64,000 nt of DNA from Paraburkholderia madseniana (GTDB lineage: Bacteria; Pseudomonadota; Gammaproteobacteria; Burkholderiales; Burkholderiaceae): positions 25,542 through 89,541 of the forward strand of contig NZ_VOSW01000034.1 in assembly GCF_009690905.1 (NCBI RefSeq), read 5' to 3'. Position 1 is the first letter of the stretch; each line of letters starts with the position of its first letter. Position numbers and translations under genes: made by a program. Positions 22,413 through 30,254 of this stretch are shown in pieces. The notes beneath the pieces were generated by a model. That model made no database searches, was not told the DNA's origin, and saw only the letters and a list, made by a program, of their open reading frames with translations.

Positions 22413-24803
22413 ATGAGTACGTACGACATGCTGGATCACGGACCGGCGCCCAACAGCGACGAAGATGCGGTGATGCGCGACTTGCTGCGCATGATCATGG
22501 ATCAGATCTGGTGGGTGCTCGCCATTGCCGGTTGCGTGATACTCGCCGCGGTGATCTATACGAAGCTCGCCACGCCGATCTACTCCGCCGACGCCCTGCT
22601 TCAGGTCGACACGCAGACCGGCAACAACGGTTCGCAGAGTCAGAACACGCCGTCACTCGTGCCTTCGGTGGCCCCGATGCGCACCGAAGCGGAAATCGAA
22701 ATCATCAAGAGCCGCGCGGTGGTCGAGCCGGTGGTCGAGCAGTTCAAACTGAACTTCAGCACGGCGGCGAAGACCATGCCGGTGCTCGGCAAGATTTCGT
22801 CGTGGTTCGCGCATCCGGGCCGCCCGCTCGGCGCGGCCTTCGGAATGGACTCGTATGCGTGGGGCGGCGAGCAATTCGAAGTCGGGTCGATCACGGTGCC
22901 GAAATCGCTGGAAGGCGCGCGCCTGACACTGCACGTGCTCGATTACGGCCGCTATGAGCTGACGGACTCGTTCGGGCAGCAGATCCTCACCGGGGTGGCG
23001 GGTCAGGAAGCAAGCGGCAACGACGTCACACTGTTCGTCAAGACGCTGGTGGCCCGTCCCGGCACCGAGTTCTACGTGACGCGTTTCAATCAACTGGACG
23101 CGGTCGCCGCCCTGTCGTCCGGATTGCAGGTCGCCGAAAAAGGCCGTGACACCGGTGTCGTGCAACTGTCGTACATGGGCACCGATCCGCACGCGATCAC
23201 CGCGATCACCAATGCGGTGGCGGCGTCGTATCTGGCGCAACGCACAGAACGCGCGCAGGAAGAAGCGAGCCACATGCTGAGCTTCCTGAACAGTGAATTG
23301 CCGCGTCTGCGCGCCGAGGTGAAAAAGACCGAGACCGCGTTGTCGGAGTACCAGTCGAAAGCCGGATCGTTCCAGCCGACCCAGGAGGCCGGCGTCTACC
23401 TCGCCGGTGGTCTGGACTACGAAAAGCAGATTGCGACGCTGCGCATCCAGCGCGCGCAACTGCTGCAGCGCTTCACGGAAGAAAGCCCGGAGGTGCAACA
23501 GGTGGACGCGCAACTGGCGGCGATGTCGCGCGAAAAAGCCCGTTTCGAGGATCACTTCAGCACGCTGCCGAGCTCCGAACGCAACGCCCTCTCCTTGCAG
23601 CGCGATGCGAAGGTTGCCGAGGAAATTTATGTGGCGCTGCTGAATAAAACCCAGGAGCTGTCGATTTCGCGTGCCGGCACGATCGGCAACGTGCATATCA
23701 TCGACGCCGCCTTGCTGCCGTCCCAGCCGGTGCGGCCCAAATCGGCGCTGATCATTTCGGCGGGCACGCTGCTCGGCATCATCGGCGGGATTCTGTTCGC
23801 GTTTTGCCGGCACACGTTCTTTACCGGCGTGGCCGATCCTGAGTTCGTCGAGCGGCGCTTCCAGTTGCCGATCTTCGGCTCGATCGCCTTCAGCCCGGAA
23901 CAGGCGCGCAGCGACCGGCAGTTGAGCGCCATGCGCGCCGCAGCGCTGCACGGCCCCAGGTCGACACCGACCGAAGTGTCCGCGGGATCGTCGGGCGTCA
24001 TGCGAGCGCTTCGGCCTGGTTCGGCGGCGGCCCGCCAGGGGCAGGTGCCCGTCGGTACGCAAACCGTCATTGCGTCGGGCAAAACGCCGATGCGGCCGCT
24101 GCTGGTGAAGACCCATCCGTACGACACCACGGTGGAAGGCCTGCGTGGGCTGCGCGCCACGCTGCAATTCGGCCTGGTCGATGCGCCCAACCGCATCGTA
24201 GCGATCACGAGTCCGGCGCCTTCGGACGGCAAAAGCTTTCTGTGCGCGAACCTCGCTGCATTGATCGCGGAATCGGGCAAGCGCGTGCTGCTGATCGATG
24301 CCGATCTGCGGCGCGGCCGTCTCGCGCAGTATCTCGGCCGCTCGCCGAATGGTGGCTTGACCGAACTGCTGACGGGTCAGGTCGATCTCGAAGTCGCGGC
24401 TCGCGCCACGGGCGTGGATGGCCTGCACTTCATCGCGGCGGGCGCGTATCCGCCGAATCCGTCCGAGATTCTGACGTCGTCGCGCTTCGGTGAAATCCTC
24501 GCGCGCTTCGAGCAGGAGTTCGATCTGGTGATCGTCGATACGCCACCGCTGCTGGCGGTGGCCGATGCGGCGGTGATTGCGCATATCGCCGGTTCGACGG
24601 TGCTGGTCATGCGCTCCGGTGCTCACACAGAGGGCCACGTGGCCGACGCGCTGAAGAAACTGCGGCGCGCGCGGGCCCGGGTGGTGGGAGGCGTGATGAA
24701 TGCGGTGCCGCTCAAGAGCCACAACAAGAACGGCACGTACGACTATGCCTACGCGTACACCTACTCCGCCGGCGATCCGCTCGATACGCACGGATCACGA
24801 TAG
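22413..24803 (+). CDS. Wzc-like polysaccharide co-polymerase and BY-type tyrosine kinase
   Basis: The start is the ATG at 22413 with CGGAG seven bases upstream, giving 796 residues. The chain-length (Wzz) domain begins with a membrane helix (WWVLAIAGCVILAAVIY near 31) and ends with the second helix (SALIISAGTLLGIIGGILF near 447). A long coiled periplasmic part lies between. The cytoplasmic kinase has Walker A SDGKSF near 605, Walker A' LLIDADLRRG near 626, Walker B LVIVDTPP near 704 and a C-terminal cluster of five tyrosines (TYDYAYAYTY). It controls chain length and export by cyclic autophosphorylation. No partner low-molecular-weight tyrosine phosphatase gene is in the window. Confidence 0.92.
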   Translation: MSTYDMLDHGPAPNSDEDAVMRDLLRMIMDQIWWVLAIAGCVILAAVIYTKLATPIYSADALLQVDTQTGNNGSQSQNTPSLVPSVAPMRTEAEIEIIKSRAVVEPVVEQFKLNFSTAAKTMPVLGKISSWFAHPGRPLGAAFGMDSYAWGGEQFEVGSITVPKSLEGARLTLHVLDYGRYELTDSFGQQILTGVAGQEASGNDVTLFVKTLVARPGTEFYVTRFNQLDAVAALSSGLQVAEKGRDTGVVQLSYMGTDPHAITAITNAVAASYLAQRTERAQEEASHMLSFLNSELPRLRAEVKKTETALSEYQSKAGSFQPTQEAGVYLAGGLDYEKQIATLRIQRAQLLQRFTEESPEVQQVDAQLAAMSREKARFEDHFSTLPSSERNALSLQRDAKVAEEIYVALLNKTQELSISRAGTIGNVHIIDAALLPSQPVRPKSALIISAGTLLGIIGGILFAFCRHTFFTGVADPEFVERRFQLPIFGSIAFSPEQARSDRQLSAMRAAALHGPRSTPTEVSAGSSGVMRALRPGSAAARQGQVPVGTQTVIASGKTPMRPLLVKTHPYDTTVEGLRGLRATLQFGLVDAPNRIVAITSPAPSDGKSFLCANLAALIAESGKRVLLIDADLRRGRLAQYLGRSPNGGLTELLTGQVDLEVAARATGVDGLHFIAAGAYPPNPSEILTSSRFGEILARFEQEFDLVIVDTPPLLAVADAAVIAHIAGSTVLVMRSGAHTEGHVADALKKLRRARARVVGGVMNAVPLKSHNKNGTYDYAYAYTYSAGDPLDTHGSR

Positions 24804-24826
24804 ATCGGGTTAAAAGCAGTAAAGCG

Positions 24827-24862
24827 AAAGGGCTGCGCCGGATCGAGGCGCAGCCCTTTTTT
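24827..24862 (+). terminator. Intrinsic terminator after wzc
   Basis: The stem GGGCTGCGCC (24830-24839) pairs perfectly with GGCGCAGCCC (24847-24856) around a seven-base loop, and six T residues follow. AAA before and TTT after extend the stem. It ends the regulator-to-wzc transcription unit, about 25 bases after the wzc stop. Confidence 0.92.
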
Positions 24863-24897
24863 ATTGGCGCACAACTGGCGCTGTGCGCCGCGTTCGT

Positions 24898-25320
24898 TTA
24901 CAGAAACGCGCTGACGTCGGTATGAAAACGCGCGGCCAGTGCCTTCGCCACCTTTTTGCTGATGGCGCGCCGGCCCGCGAGAATATCGCTCACCACGGTG
25001 GGCGATGCGATACCGATCAGGTCCTTCTGCTTGAGCCCGTGCGTTTCCAGCAGATGCCGCAACACCTCACGCGGCTCCGCTTTCGGGATCGTCACGTTGT
25101 TCACTTCCCAGCTTTCGATCAGGTCGGTGACGATCGCGAACAGATCGGCCAGCGGATCCTTCTCGTTACCGTTCAGATGATCGGCGAGCGCGTTGGCGAG
25201 CCGCACCATCTTCTGATAGTCCTGCTCATTACGAATGGGTGTGATCGGCAACTGGGTTTGCAGGGCAGCCCAGGTTTGAGCGATGTCGGGAAAGGCTCCC
25301 GGAAGGCGATCGGCATTCAT
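24898..25320 (-). CDS. higA: HigA-like antitoxin (XRE-type helix-turn-helix)
   Basis: The start at 25320 overlaps the toxin stop by four bases (ATGA at 25317-25320), giving 140 residues; an ATG at 25344 is possible but overlaps more. The N-terminal half (DIAQTWAALQTQLPITPIRN, first 20) is the toxin-side domain of the YgjM/HigA group. The C-terminal helix-turn-helix is LRHLLETHGLKQKDLIGIAS followed by PTVVSDILAGRRAISKKVAK. It should neutralise the toxin and repress the operon by binding the palindromes at 25757-25793. The toxin-first gene order is typical of higBA. Confidence 0.88.
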   Translation of the reverse strand: MNADRLPGAFPDIAQTWAALQTQLPITPIRNEQDYQKMVRLANALADHLNGNEKDPLADLFAIVTDLIESWEVNNVTIPKAEPREVLRHLLETHGLKQKDLIGIASPTVVSDILAGRRAISKKVAKALAARFHTDVSAFL

Positions 25321-25616
25321 AAGTTTAGATTCTTCCTCGTCCAAAGGTCGTATTCCGTATGCGTCAATACGTGACGAACGAACAACGACTGCCTGTTGTA
25401 GGGAATCGCCGCGATGATCCGGAACCGGTTGCCGCCTACATCGAAAACGGTGTATTGCGGCGGTACGTAGTCCACGCCCGCGAACGTCTGCTCCAGGTCG
25501 TTATAGCCATACGCGAGGCAAGCCTGCGCCAGTGAGTACCACGTCAACAGCGCACTGCGCGCCTCCGGATGCCTCTTTATGAAGTCCAGCAACGCTTTCT
25601 TTGAAATGACCCGCAT
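25317..25616 (-). CDS. higB: HigB-like mRNA interferase toxin
   Basis: The ATG at 25616 is preceded by AGGA and gives 99 residues beginning MRVISKKALLDFIKRHPEAR. The RelE/HigB fold signature FDVGGNRFRIIAAIPYNRQ (residues about 57-75) and FVRHVLTHTEYD near 80 match the YgjN/HigB_toxin family; the terminal His and Tyr are expected at the RNA-cleaving site. Such toxins cut mRNA on the ribosome and are held by HigA. The module lies inside the polysaccharide locus between wzc and two glycosyltransferase genes and could have arrived by transfer. Confidence 0.9.
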   Translation of the reverse strand: MRVISKKALLDFIKRHPEARSALLTWYSLAQACLAYGYNDLEQTFAGVDYVPPQYTVFDVGGNRFRIIAAIPYNRQSLFVRHVLTHTEYDLWTRKNLNL

Positions 25617-25753
25617 CGTATTTCCTCGCATGCACACGCGCACTGGACAAGCACGCTCTACCTGCGAGGCTAAGGGACGGGTTCGACACCGATAGTCAGC
25701 CGGGCGGCATAGGCCGAACAGCCCACTATGGCTTACTGCGGTACGACGAAGTC

Positions 25754-25793
25754 ATTTTATTCGCATATAGCGAAGTTCGCAATATGCGAATAA
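25754..25793 (-). promoter_or_regulatory. higBA promoter with overlapping double operator
   Basis: On the minus strand, TTGCGA (25777-25782) and TAAAAT (25754-25759) are 17 bases apart. Across them lies an almost perfect 37-base palindrome: outer arms TTATTCGCATAT (25757-25768) and ATATGCGAATAA (25782-25793), inner GCGAA-g-TTCGC. It can be read as two operators of the form TTCGC-N5-GCGAA, one on each side of the centre. Occupancy would block RNA polymerase, so this fits HigA/HigBA autoregulation. A leader of about 130 bases precedes higB. Confidence 0.8.
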
Positions 25794-25834
25794 AGAGATA
25801 ATCTGTCGCGCTTCATGGTCTGCACGCGAGCGCG

Positions 25835-27052
25835 TCAACGTCCCCAACTGCCTCCTTGCGCGCGTTCGCCGGGCCACCCGAGATCCCCGGTGGCCAGATC
25901 GGGTTCGACGCGCTCTGCTGCCGCGACCCGCAGACGCCAGCCCGATGCCGCGATCGTGCGCGTCACCTCAGCCATGAAGGCGCGCCGGAAAACCGCCGCG
26001 GAAAAACGTTCCGCATTCGCGCGGCATGCCGCCGGTGTGATCTGTTCACTCTGCCGCTCGAAGCGGTCGATCGCGTCGAGCATCGACACGACCGTTTGGC
26101 GTGCGAAATACACGCCGGTAGGACGTGCCTCGCCGATCGGCACCACTGTTTCGAGCGCCCCACCCTTGCCGAACGCAATGACCGGTGTGCCGCACGCCTG
26201 TGCTTCGAGCGCGACGATGCCGAAGTCTTCCTCGGCGGCGAACACGAAGGCGCGCGCGCGTTGCAGATGATCCTTGAGAACCTTGAACGGCTGATAGCCG
26301 AGGATCGTCACATTCGGACCGGCCTTGGCGCGAATCGCCGCCATCTCCGGTCCGTCGCCGATCACGATCAGCTTGCGGTGCGGCGTCGCGTTGAAGGTTT
26401 CGACGATCAGTTCAATGCGCTTGTAAGGCACCATCCGCGAGGCGGTCAGATAGAAGTCTTCCTTGTGCGTGCACAGTTCGAACTTGTGCACGTCGACGGG
26501 CGGCGGAATCACTGCGGCATCGCGCCGGTAAGTTTTCATCACGCGCCGCGCGACGAATTGCGAATTCGCGATCAGACGATCGACGCTGTTCGCCGAGTGC
26601 GAATCCCAGCCGCGCAGATAATGAAGCAACGCACGCACGAGCCATGACTTCGGCCCGCGCGTCAGATTCGCTTCGCGCAAATACTGGTGCTGCAGGTCCC
26701 ACGCGTAGCGCATCGGCGAATGCACGTAGCTCACGTGCGTCTGATCCGGGCCGACCAGCACACCCTTGGCGACCGCATAAGAACTCGTGATGATGAGGTC
26801 GTAACCCGAGAGATCGAACTGCTCGATCGCGAGCGGCATCAGCGGCAAATACGCGCGATAGTGGCGCCGCGCAAACGGCAGGCCCTGGATGAACGACGTG
26901 GTGACAGGTTTGCCGCCTACCGGCCTGCGGTCTTCGAGGAAATCGACGAGGCTGAAGAGATCGGCATCGGGAAAACACTCGATGATCTGTTCGAGCACTT
27001 TCTCGGCTCCGCCAGGTGCGACGAGCCAGTCGTGCACGATCGCCACTTTCAT
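25835..27052 (-). CDS. GT4 glycosyltransferase (mannosyltransferase-like)
   Basis: A 405-residue GT-B enzyme. It begins MKVAIVHDWLVAPGGAEKVL, then has HVSYVHSPMRYAWDLQHQYL near 120, the donor-site segment YLTASRMVPYKRIELIVETF near 225 and AEEDFGIVALEAQACGTPVI near 290 (EX7E). It resembles the GT4 enzymes of colanic-acid and cepacian clusters that use GDP-mannose or GDP-fucose, but the donor is not certain. There are no membrane segments. The C-terminal 40 residues (RVAAAERVEPDLATGD onward) are extra and low-complexity. It diverges from the GT4 gene at 27.2 kb, with an operator-like palindrome in the shared 176-base gap. Confidence 0.88.
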   Translation of the reverse strand: MKVAIVHDWLVAPGGAEKVLEQIIECFPDADLFSLVDFLEDRRPVGGKPVTTSFIQGLPFARRHYRAYLPLMPLAIEQFDLSGYDLIITSSYAVAKGVLVGPDQTHVSYVHSPMRYAWDLQHQYLREANLTRGPKSWLVRALLHYLRGWDSHSANSVDRLIANSQFVARRVMKTYRRDAAVIPPPVDVHKFELCTHKEDFYLTASRMVPYKRIELIVETFNATPHRKLIVIGDGPEMAAIRAKAGPNVTILGYQPFKVLKDHLQRARAFVFAAEEDFGIVALEAQACGTPVIAFGKGGALETVVPIGEARPTGVYFARQTVVSMLDAIDRFERQSEQITPAACRANAERFSAAVFRRAFMAEVTRTIAASGWRLRVAAAERVEPDLATGDLGWPGERAQGGSWGR

Positions 27053-27176
27053 GATCTCCCCGCCTATTGATTAACGACCCATGGCCATAGCAACGAGTGT
27101 AAGTGCCGCATCATTTGCCGTGCGTGCGTATGCCCACATTCGACGCGCGACAGTCCGCGAATAATGAAGACTCGCT

Positions 27177-27193
27177 ATTCGCTTCTTGCGAAT
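27177..27193. promoter_or_regulatory. HigA-operator-like palindrome between divergent glycosyltransferases
   Basis: ATTCGC-TTCTT-GCGAAT has the same half-sites (TTCGC/GCGAA) and the same five-base spacer as the two palindromes in the higBA promoter, 1.4 kb away. A GCGAATA half-site also occurs 10-15 bases to the left. It lies 35 bases before the likely start of the plus-strand glycosyltransferase gene and 125 bases before that of the minus-strand one. Binding by HigA is inferred only from the match. Confidence 0.5.
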
Positions 27194-27228
27194 GGCGAGT
27201 CCAATCACTTCGCCCGACTTTGCACTTT

Positions 27229-28512
27229 ATGCGCCCGACGATCGACGCTACGCCCCTCGCTCATTCCTTGCCGCTGGTTCAGCCGGCCCTGATCGATCCA
27301 TCTGCCGCGCCCGCATCATCGGCATCGGCTGCAAGCTCGGCAACGCTCTCGCCGACCATCCCGAGCGTGCTATTCGTCGACCAGAGCGGCCAACTCGGCG
27401 GCGCTGAATTCGCGCTCTTGCAACTGGCCGGCAGTTGCATTGCGCGCAGCGAAGTCGTGCTGCTCTCCGACGGTCCATTTCGCGCGCGGCTCGAAACACT
27501 CGGCGCACGCGTGCAAGTGTTAAACGACGCGCGCGTATCGGGCATCGTTCGGCAAGCGTCGGGGTCGAACTGCCTGCGCGTTGTGCCCGGCATCCTGCGC
27601 CAGGTCCGCGCAATCGCGGCGCGCGCGCGAAAATTCGACGTGCTGTTTCTCAACACACAAAAGGCACTCGTGCTCGGCGCGCTCGGCAAACCGCTGCATC
27701 GCAAACCAGTGATCTGGTATCAGCACGACATCCTCACGCGCGAGCATTTCGGACGCGTGCAGTTAAGCGTCATCAAGTGGCTGGTGCGCCTCGCAGTTGA
27801 CCACGTGGTTGCGAATTCGCAGGCATCGAAGCGCTCGCTGATCGCGCTGACGGGCATCGCGGCCGACTCGGTGCCGGTCATCTACAACGGGGTCGACGCC
27901 GACGCGTTCAAACGCATCGACGACAGCGACATAGCCACACTGCGCCGGCGACTGGGTTTGCCCGAGCATGCGTGGCTTGCTGGTTTGTTCGGCCGTCTCG
28001 CGCCGTGGAAAGGTCAGCACATTGCGCTCGAAGCAATGGCGCGACTGCCCGGCGTGCACCTGGTGCTGGTCGGTGCACCGCTATTCGGCGAGGACGCGTA
28101 CGCGCAACGGCTGCATGAGCAGGCCGAGGCATTGGGCGTCGCGGATCGCGTGCGTTTCGCGGGCTTTCAGGACGACGTGCCCGTGTGGATGAAAGCGATG
28201 GATGTGATCTTGCACACCTCGACCGAGCCGGAGCCGTTCGGGCGGGTGATCGTCGAAGGCATGGCGGCTGCGCGCCCGGTGATCGCAGCGGCCGCGGGCG
28301 GCGTGACCGAGATCGTGCGGCATCGGCGCAATGGCTGGCTCGTGAAACCGGGGGATGTGGCCGCGCTGGCCGATGCGATCGGCGCATTGCGCGACGATCC
28401 GGCGCTGGCGCAGCGCCTCGCGAATCAGGCGCTCGCCGATGCGCAAACCGAGTTTTCAGTGGATCAGTATTTGCAGCGAATGATGCAGGCGATTGGGCGC
28501 GCCGCGCGCTGA
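27229..28512 (+). CDS. GT4 glycosyltransferase
   Basis: The frame is open from 27103 (GTG), but I prefer the ATG at 27229 (MRPTIDATPL), giving 427 residues, since homologues begin close to the Rossmann strand SVLFVDQSGQLGGAEFALLQ; neither start has a good ribosome site. Donor-side features are GLFGRLAPWKGQHIALEAMA near 275 and HTSTEPEPFGRVIVEGMAAA near 332, the GT4 EX7E site. It is a soluble enzyme. It ends the polysaccharide locus and converges with rpiA. Low-complexity Ala/Ser residues fill the first 45 positions. Confidence 0.85.
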   Translation: MRPTIDATPLAHSLPLVQPALIDPSAAPASSASAASSATLSPTIPSVLFVDQSGQLGGAEFALLQLAGSCIARSEVVLLSDGPFRARLETLGARVQVLNDARVSGIVRQASGSNCLRVVPGILRQVRAIAARARKFDVLFLNTQKALVLGALGKPLHRKPVIWYQHDILTREHFGRVQLSVIKWLVRLAVDHVVANSQASKRSLIALTGIAADSVPVIYNGVDADAFKRIDDSDIATLRRRLGLPEHAWLAGLFGRLAPWKGQHIALEAMARLPGVHLVLVGAPLFGEDAYAQRLHEQAEALGVADRVRFAGFQDDVPVWMKAMDVILHTSTEPEPFGRVIVEGMAAARPVIAAAAGGVTEIVRHRRNGWLVKPGDVAALADAIGALRDDPALAQRLANQALADAQTEFSVDQYLQRMMQAIGRAAR

Positions 28513-28540
28513 TGCTGGTCGGAGCCTCGCCAATGCAGCA

Positions 28541-28568
28541 GAGCGAGCCCGCTAAAGCAGGCTCGCTC
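28541..28568. terminator. Hairpin between convergent genes, likely bidirectional
   Basis: GAGCGAGCC (28541-28549) pairs perfectly with GGCTCGCTC (28560-28568) around a ten-base loop. It lies between the ends of the GT4 gene and rpiA. There is no T-tract on either side, so termination strength is doubtful. Confidence 0.5.
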
Positions 28569-28589
28569 GCGGCCGCAAAAGCGCGGTGA

Positions 28590-29285
28590 TCAGCTCTTGC
28601 TGTATTCGATCGTCTCGACGCCCGTATCCGTGCCGAGCATGCACAGATTCGCGCCGCGGCCCGCGAACAGGCCTACCGTCACCACGCCCGGCCATGCATT
28701 GATGTGCATTTCCAGCGCGCGCGGGTCGCTGATGCGCAGACCCTTGACGTCGATGATCTCGTTGCCGTTATCGGTAATGAACGGCACACCTTCCCTGGTC
28801 ACGCGCACCACCGGCACGCCGCCGAGCGCTGTCACGCGACGGCCGATCGCCGTACGCGCCATCGGCACGACTTCGATCGGCAGCGGGAAGTTGCCGAGCG
28901 TGTCGACCAGCTTGCTCGCATCGGCGATGCAGACGAATACGTCCGACACCGACGCGACGATTTTCTCGCGCGTCAGCGCGCCGCCGCCGCCCTTGATCAT
29001 CGCGCCGCTGTGGTCGATCTCGTCGGCGCCGTCCACGTACACCGGCAGCGAATCGATTTCGTTCAGGTCGAGCACTTTGAAACCGTGCGATTGCAGACGC
29101 GCGGTGGTGGCGAGCGAACTCGACACGGCGCCGCGATAACGGGTCTTGCTGGCGGCCAGCGCGTCGATGAAACAGTTCGCGGTGGAGCCGGTGCCGACGC
29201 CGATCACGGAGCCTTCCGGCACGTTGGCGTTCACATAGTCGGCGGCGGCCTGGCCGACCAGTTGCTTGAGTTCGTCTTGGGTCAT
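28590..29285 (-). CDS. rpiA: Ribose-5-phosphate isomerase A
   Basis: A 231-residue protein of normal RpiA length. It carries VIGVGTGSTANCFIDAL (residues 27-43), the phosphate-binding loop; YVDGADEIDHSGAMIKGGGG (83-102), which contains the catalytic acids of the DGADE motif; and ALTREKIVA. It interconverts ribose-5-P and ribulose-5-P in the non-oxidative pentose phosphate pathway in the cytoplasm. It is on the minus strand 43 bases after rlmB's end and may be co-transcribed with it. Very high confidence from motif match. Confidence 0.98.
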   Translation of the reverse strand: MTQDELKQLVGQAAADYVNANVPEGSVIGVGTGSTANCFIDALAASKTRYRGAVSSSLATTARLQSHGFKVLDLNEIDSLPVYVDGADEIDHSGAMIKGGGGALTREKIVASVSDVFVCIADASKLVDTLGNFPLPIEVVPMARTAIGRRVTALGGVPVVRVTREGVPFITDNGNEIIDVKGLRISDPRALEMHINAWPGVVTVGLFAGRGANLCMLGTDTGVETIEYSKS

Positions 29286-29328
29286 GGGGAATGCAGGCGA
29301 GCAGTAAAAACGATGAGTTTACCGGAGT

Positions 29329-30072
29329 TTACTTCTTCACCGACCGCTGGCGCACGGCTTCAAACAGACACACGCCACTCGCCACGGACACATTCAGGCT
29401 TTCGACCGTACCCGCCATCGGAATCTGCATGACCACGTCGCAGGTATCGCGCGTGAGGCGGCGCATGCCCTCGCCTTCGGCACCCATCACCAGTGCGACC
29501 GGACCGTCGAGCTCGGTCTCGTAGAGGCTCTTGGTGGCCTCGCCGGCGGTACCGACTACCCACACGCCCGCGTCCTTCAACTCACGCAGCGCGCGCGCCA
29601 GATTCGTGACGGTGATGTACGGCACGGTGTCGGCTGCGCCGCTCGCCACCTTCGCTGCCGTCGCGTTCAAGCCCACCGCGCGGTCACGCGGCGCGATCAC
29701 CGCATGCGCGCCGGCCGCATCGGCCACCCGCAGGCAGGCGCCAAGGTTGTGCGGATCCGTCACGCCGTCCAGCACGAGAATCAACGGCGAACCGTTGATG
29801 CCGTCGAGCAGTTCGGCCAGATTCTGCGCGAGCGGCATATCGCCCGCACGCGCCACCACGCCCTGGTGCCGCTCGGTATGCGAGAGGCCCCACAGACGCG
29901 TTTCGTCGGCGGCGATCAGACGCACGCCGGCTTCTTTCGCCGCGTGCAGGAACTCGGTCATGCGACGGTCTTTGCGCGTGGCGTCGTAGTAAACCTCTTC
30001 GACCGTCGACGCATCGTGCCGCATACGTGCGGTCACTGCGTGGAAACCGTATAGAACCTTGAGACGTGACAT
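29329..30072 (-). CDS. rlmB: 23S rRNA (guanosine-2'-O-)-methyltransferase RlmB
   Basis: The ATG at 30072 gives 247 residues beginning MSRLKVLYGFHAV; a TTG nine bases earlier is too close to the AAAGG site. The N-terminal L30e-like substrate-binding domain is followed by the SPOUT domain with LVLDGVTDPHNLGACLRVAD (first 20) near 108, ALVMGAEGEGMRRL near 193 and IPMAGTVESLNVSVASGVCL near 214, the three knot motifs that bind S-adenosylmethionine. The enzyme methylates G2251 of 23S rRNA. It is downstream of rnr, as in E. coli and other proteobacteria. Confidence 0.97.
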   Translation of the reverse strand: MSRLKVLYGFHAVTARMRHDASTVEEVYYDATRKDRRMTEFLHAAKEAGVRLIAADETRLWGLSHTERHQGVVARAGDMPLAQNLAELLDGINGSPLILVLDGVTDPHNLGACLRVADAAGAHAVIAPRDRAVGLNATAAKVASGAADTVPYITVTNLARALRELKDAGVWVVGTAGEATKSLYETELDGPVALVMGAEGEGMRRLTRDTCDVVMQIPMAGTVESLNVSVASGVCLFEAVRQRSVKK

Positions 30073-30192
30073 GACTGACAAACCTTTGATTGAGCGCGCT
30101 TTGAAAGCGCGCTGCTGTGATGAATGCGAACCTGCTTGCTGTGTTGCTTGAGTCGCTGCTTCGGTAACTGACTTCTTTGCGATGAAACGAAG

Positions 30193-30236
30193 ACCGCGCG
30201 CAACCGGTACGTTTCAACGTACCCGATGCGCGCGGT
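30193..30236 (-). terminator. Long hairpin between rnr and rlmB
   Basis: ACCGCGCGCA (30193-30202) pairs with TGCGCGCGGT (30227-30236), and inside it GGTACGT pairs with ACGTACC around a four-base loop. The T-tract after it on the minus strand is poor (CTTCGTTTC). It may attenuate rather than stop transcription from rnr into rlmB. Confidence 0.55.
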
Positions 30237-30254
30237 TCAAGCCTTCATACGACT

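Noticed and set aside
22653..24791. Minus-strand frame of 712 codons opposite wzc
   Set aside because: Composition is Arg/His-rich with no recognisable domain, and the plus strand encodes a full Wzc kinase.
24830..25800. CRISPR-like repeat spacing around the higBA palindromes
   Set aside because: Only two adjacent palindromes occur and there are no spacers; the promoter-operator reading fits better.
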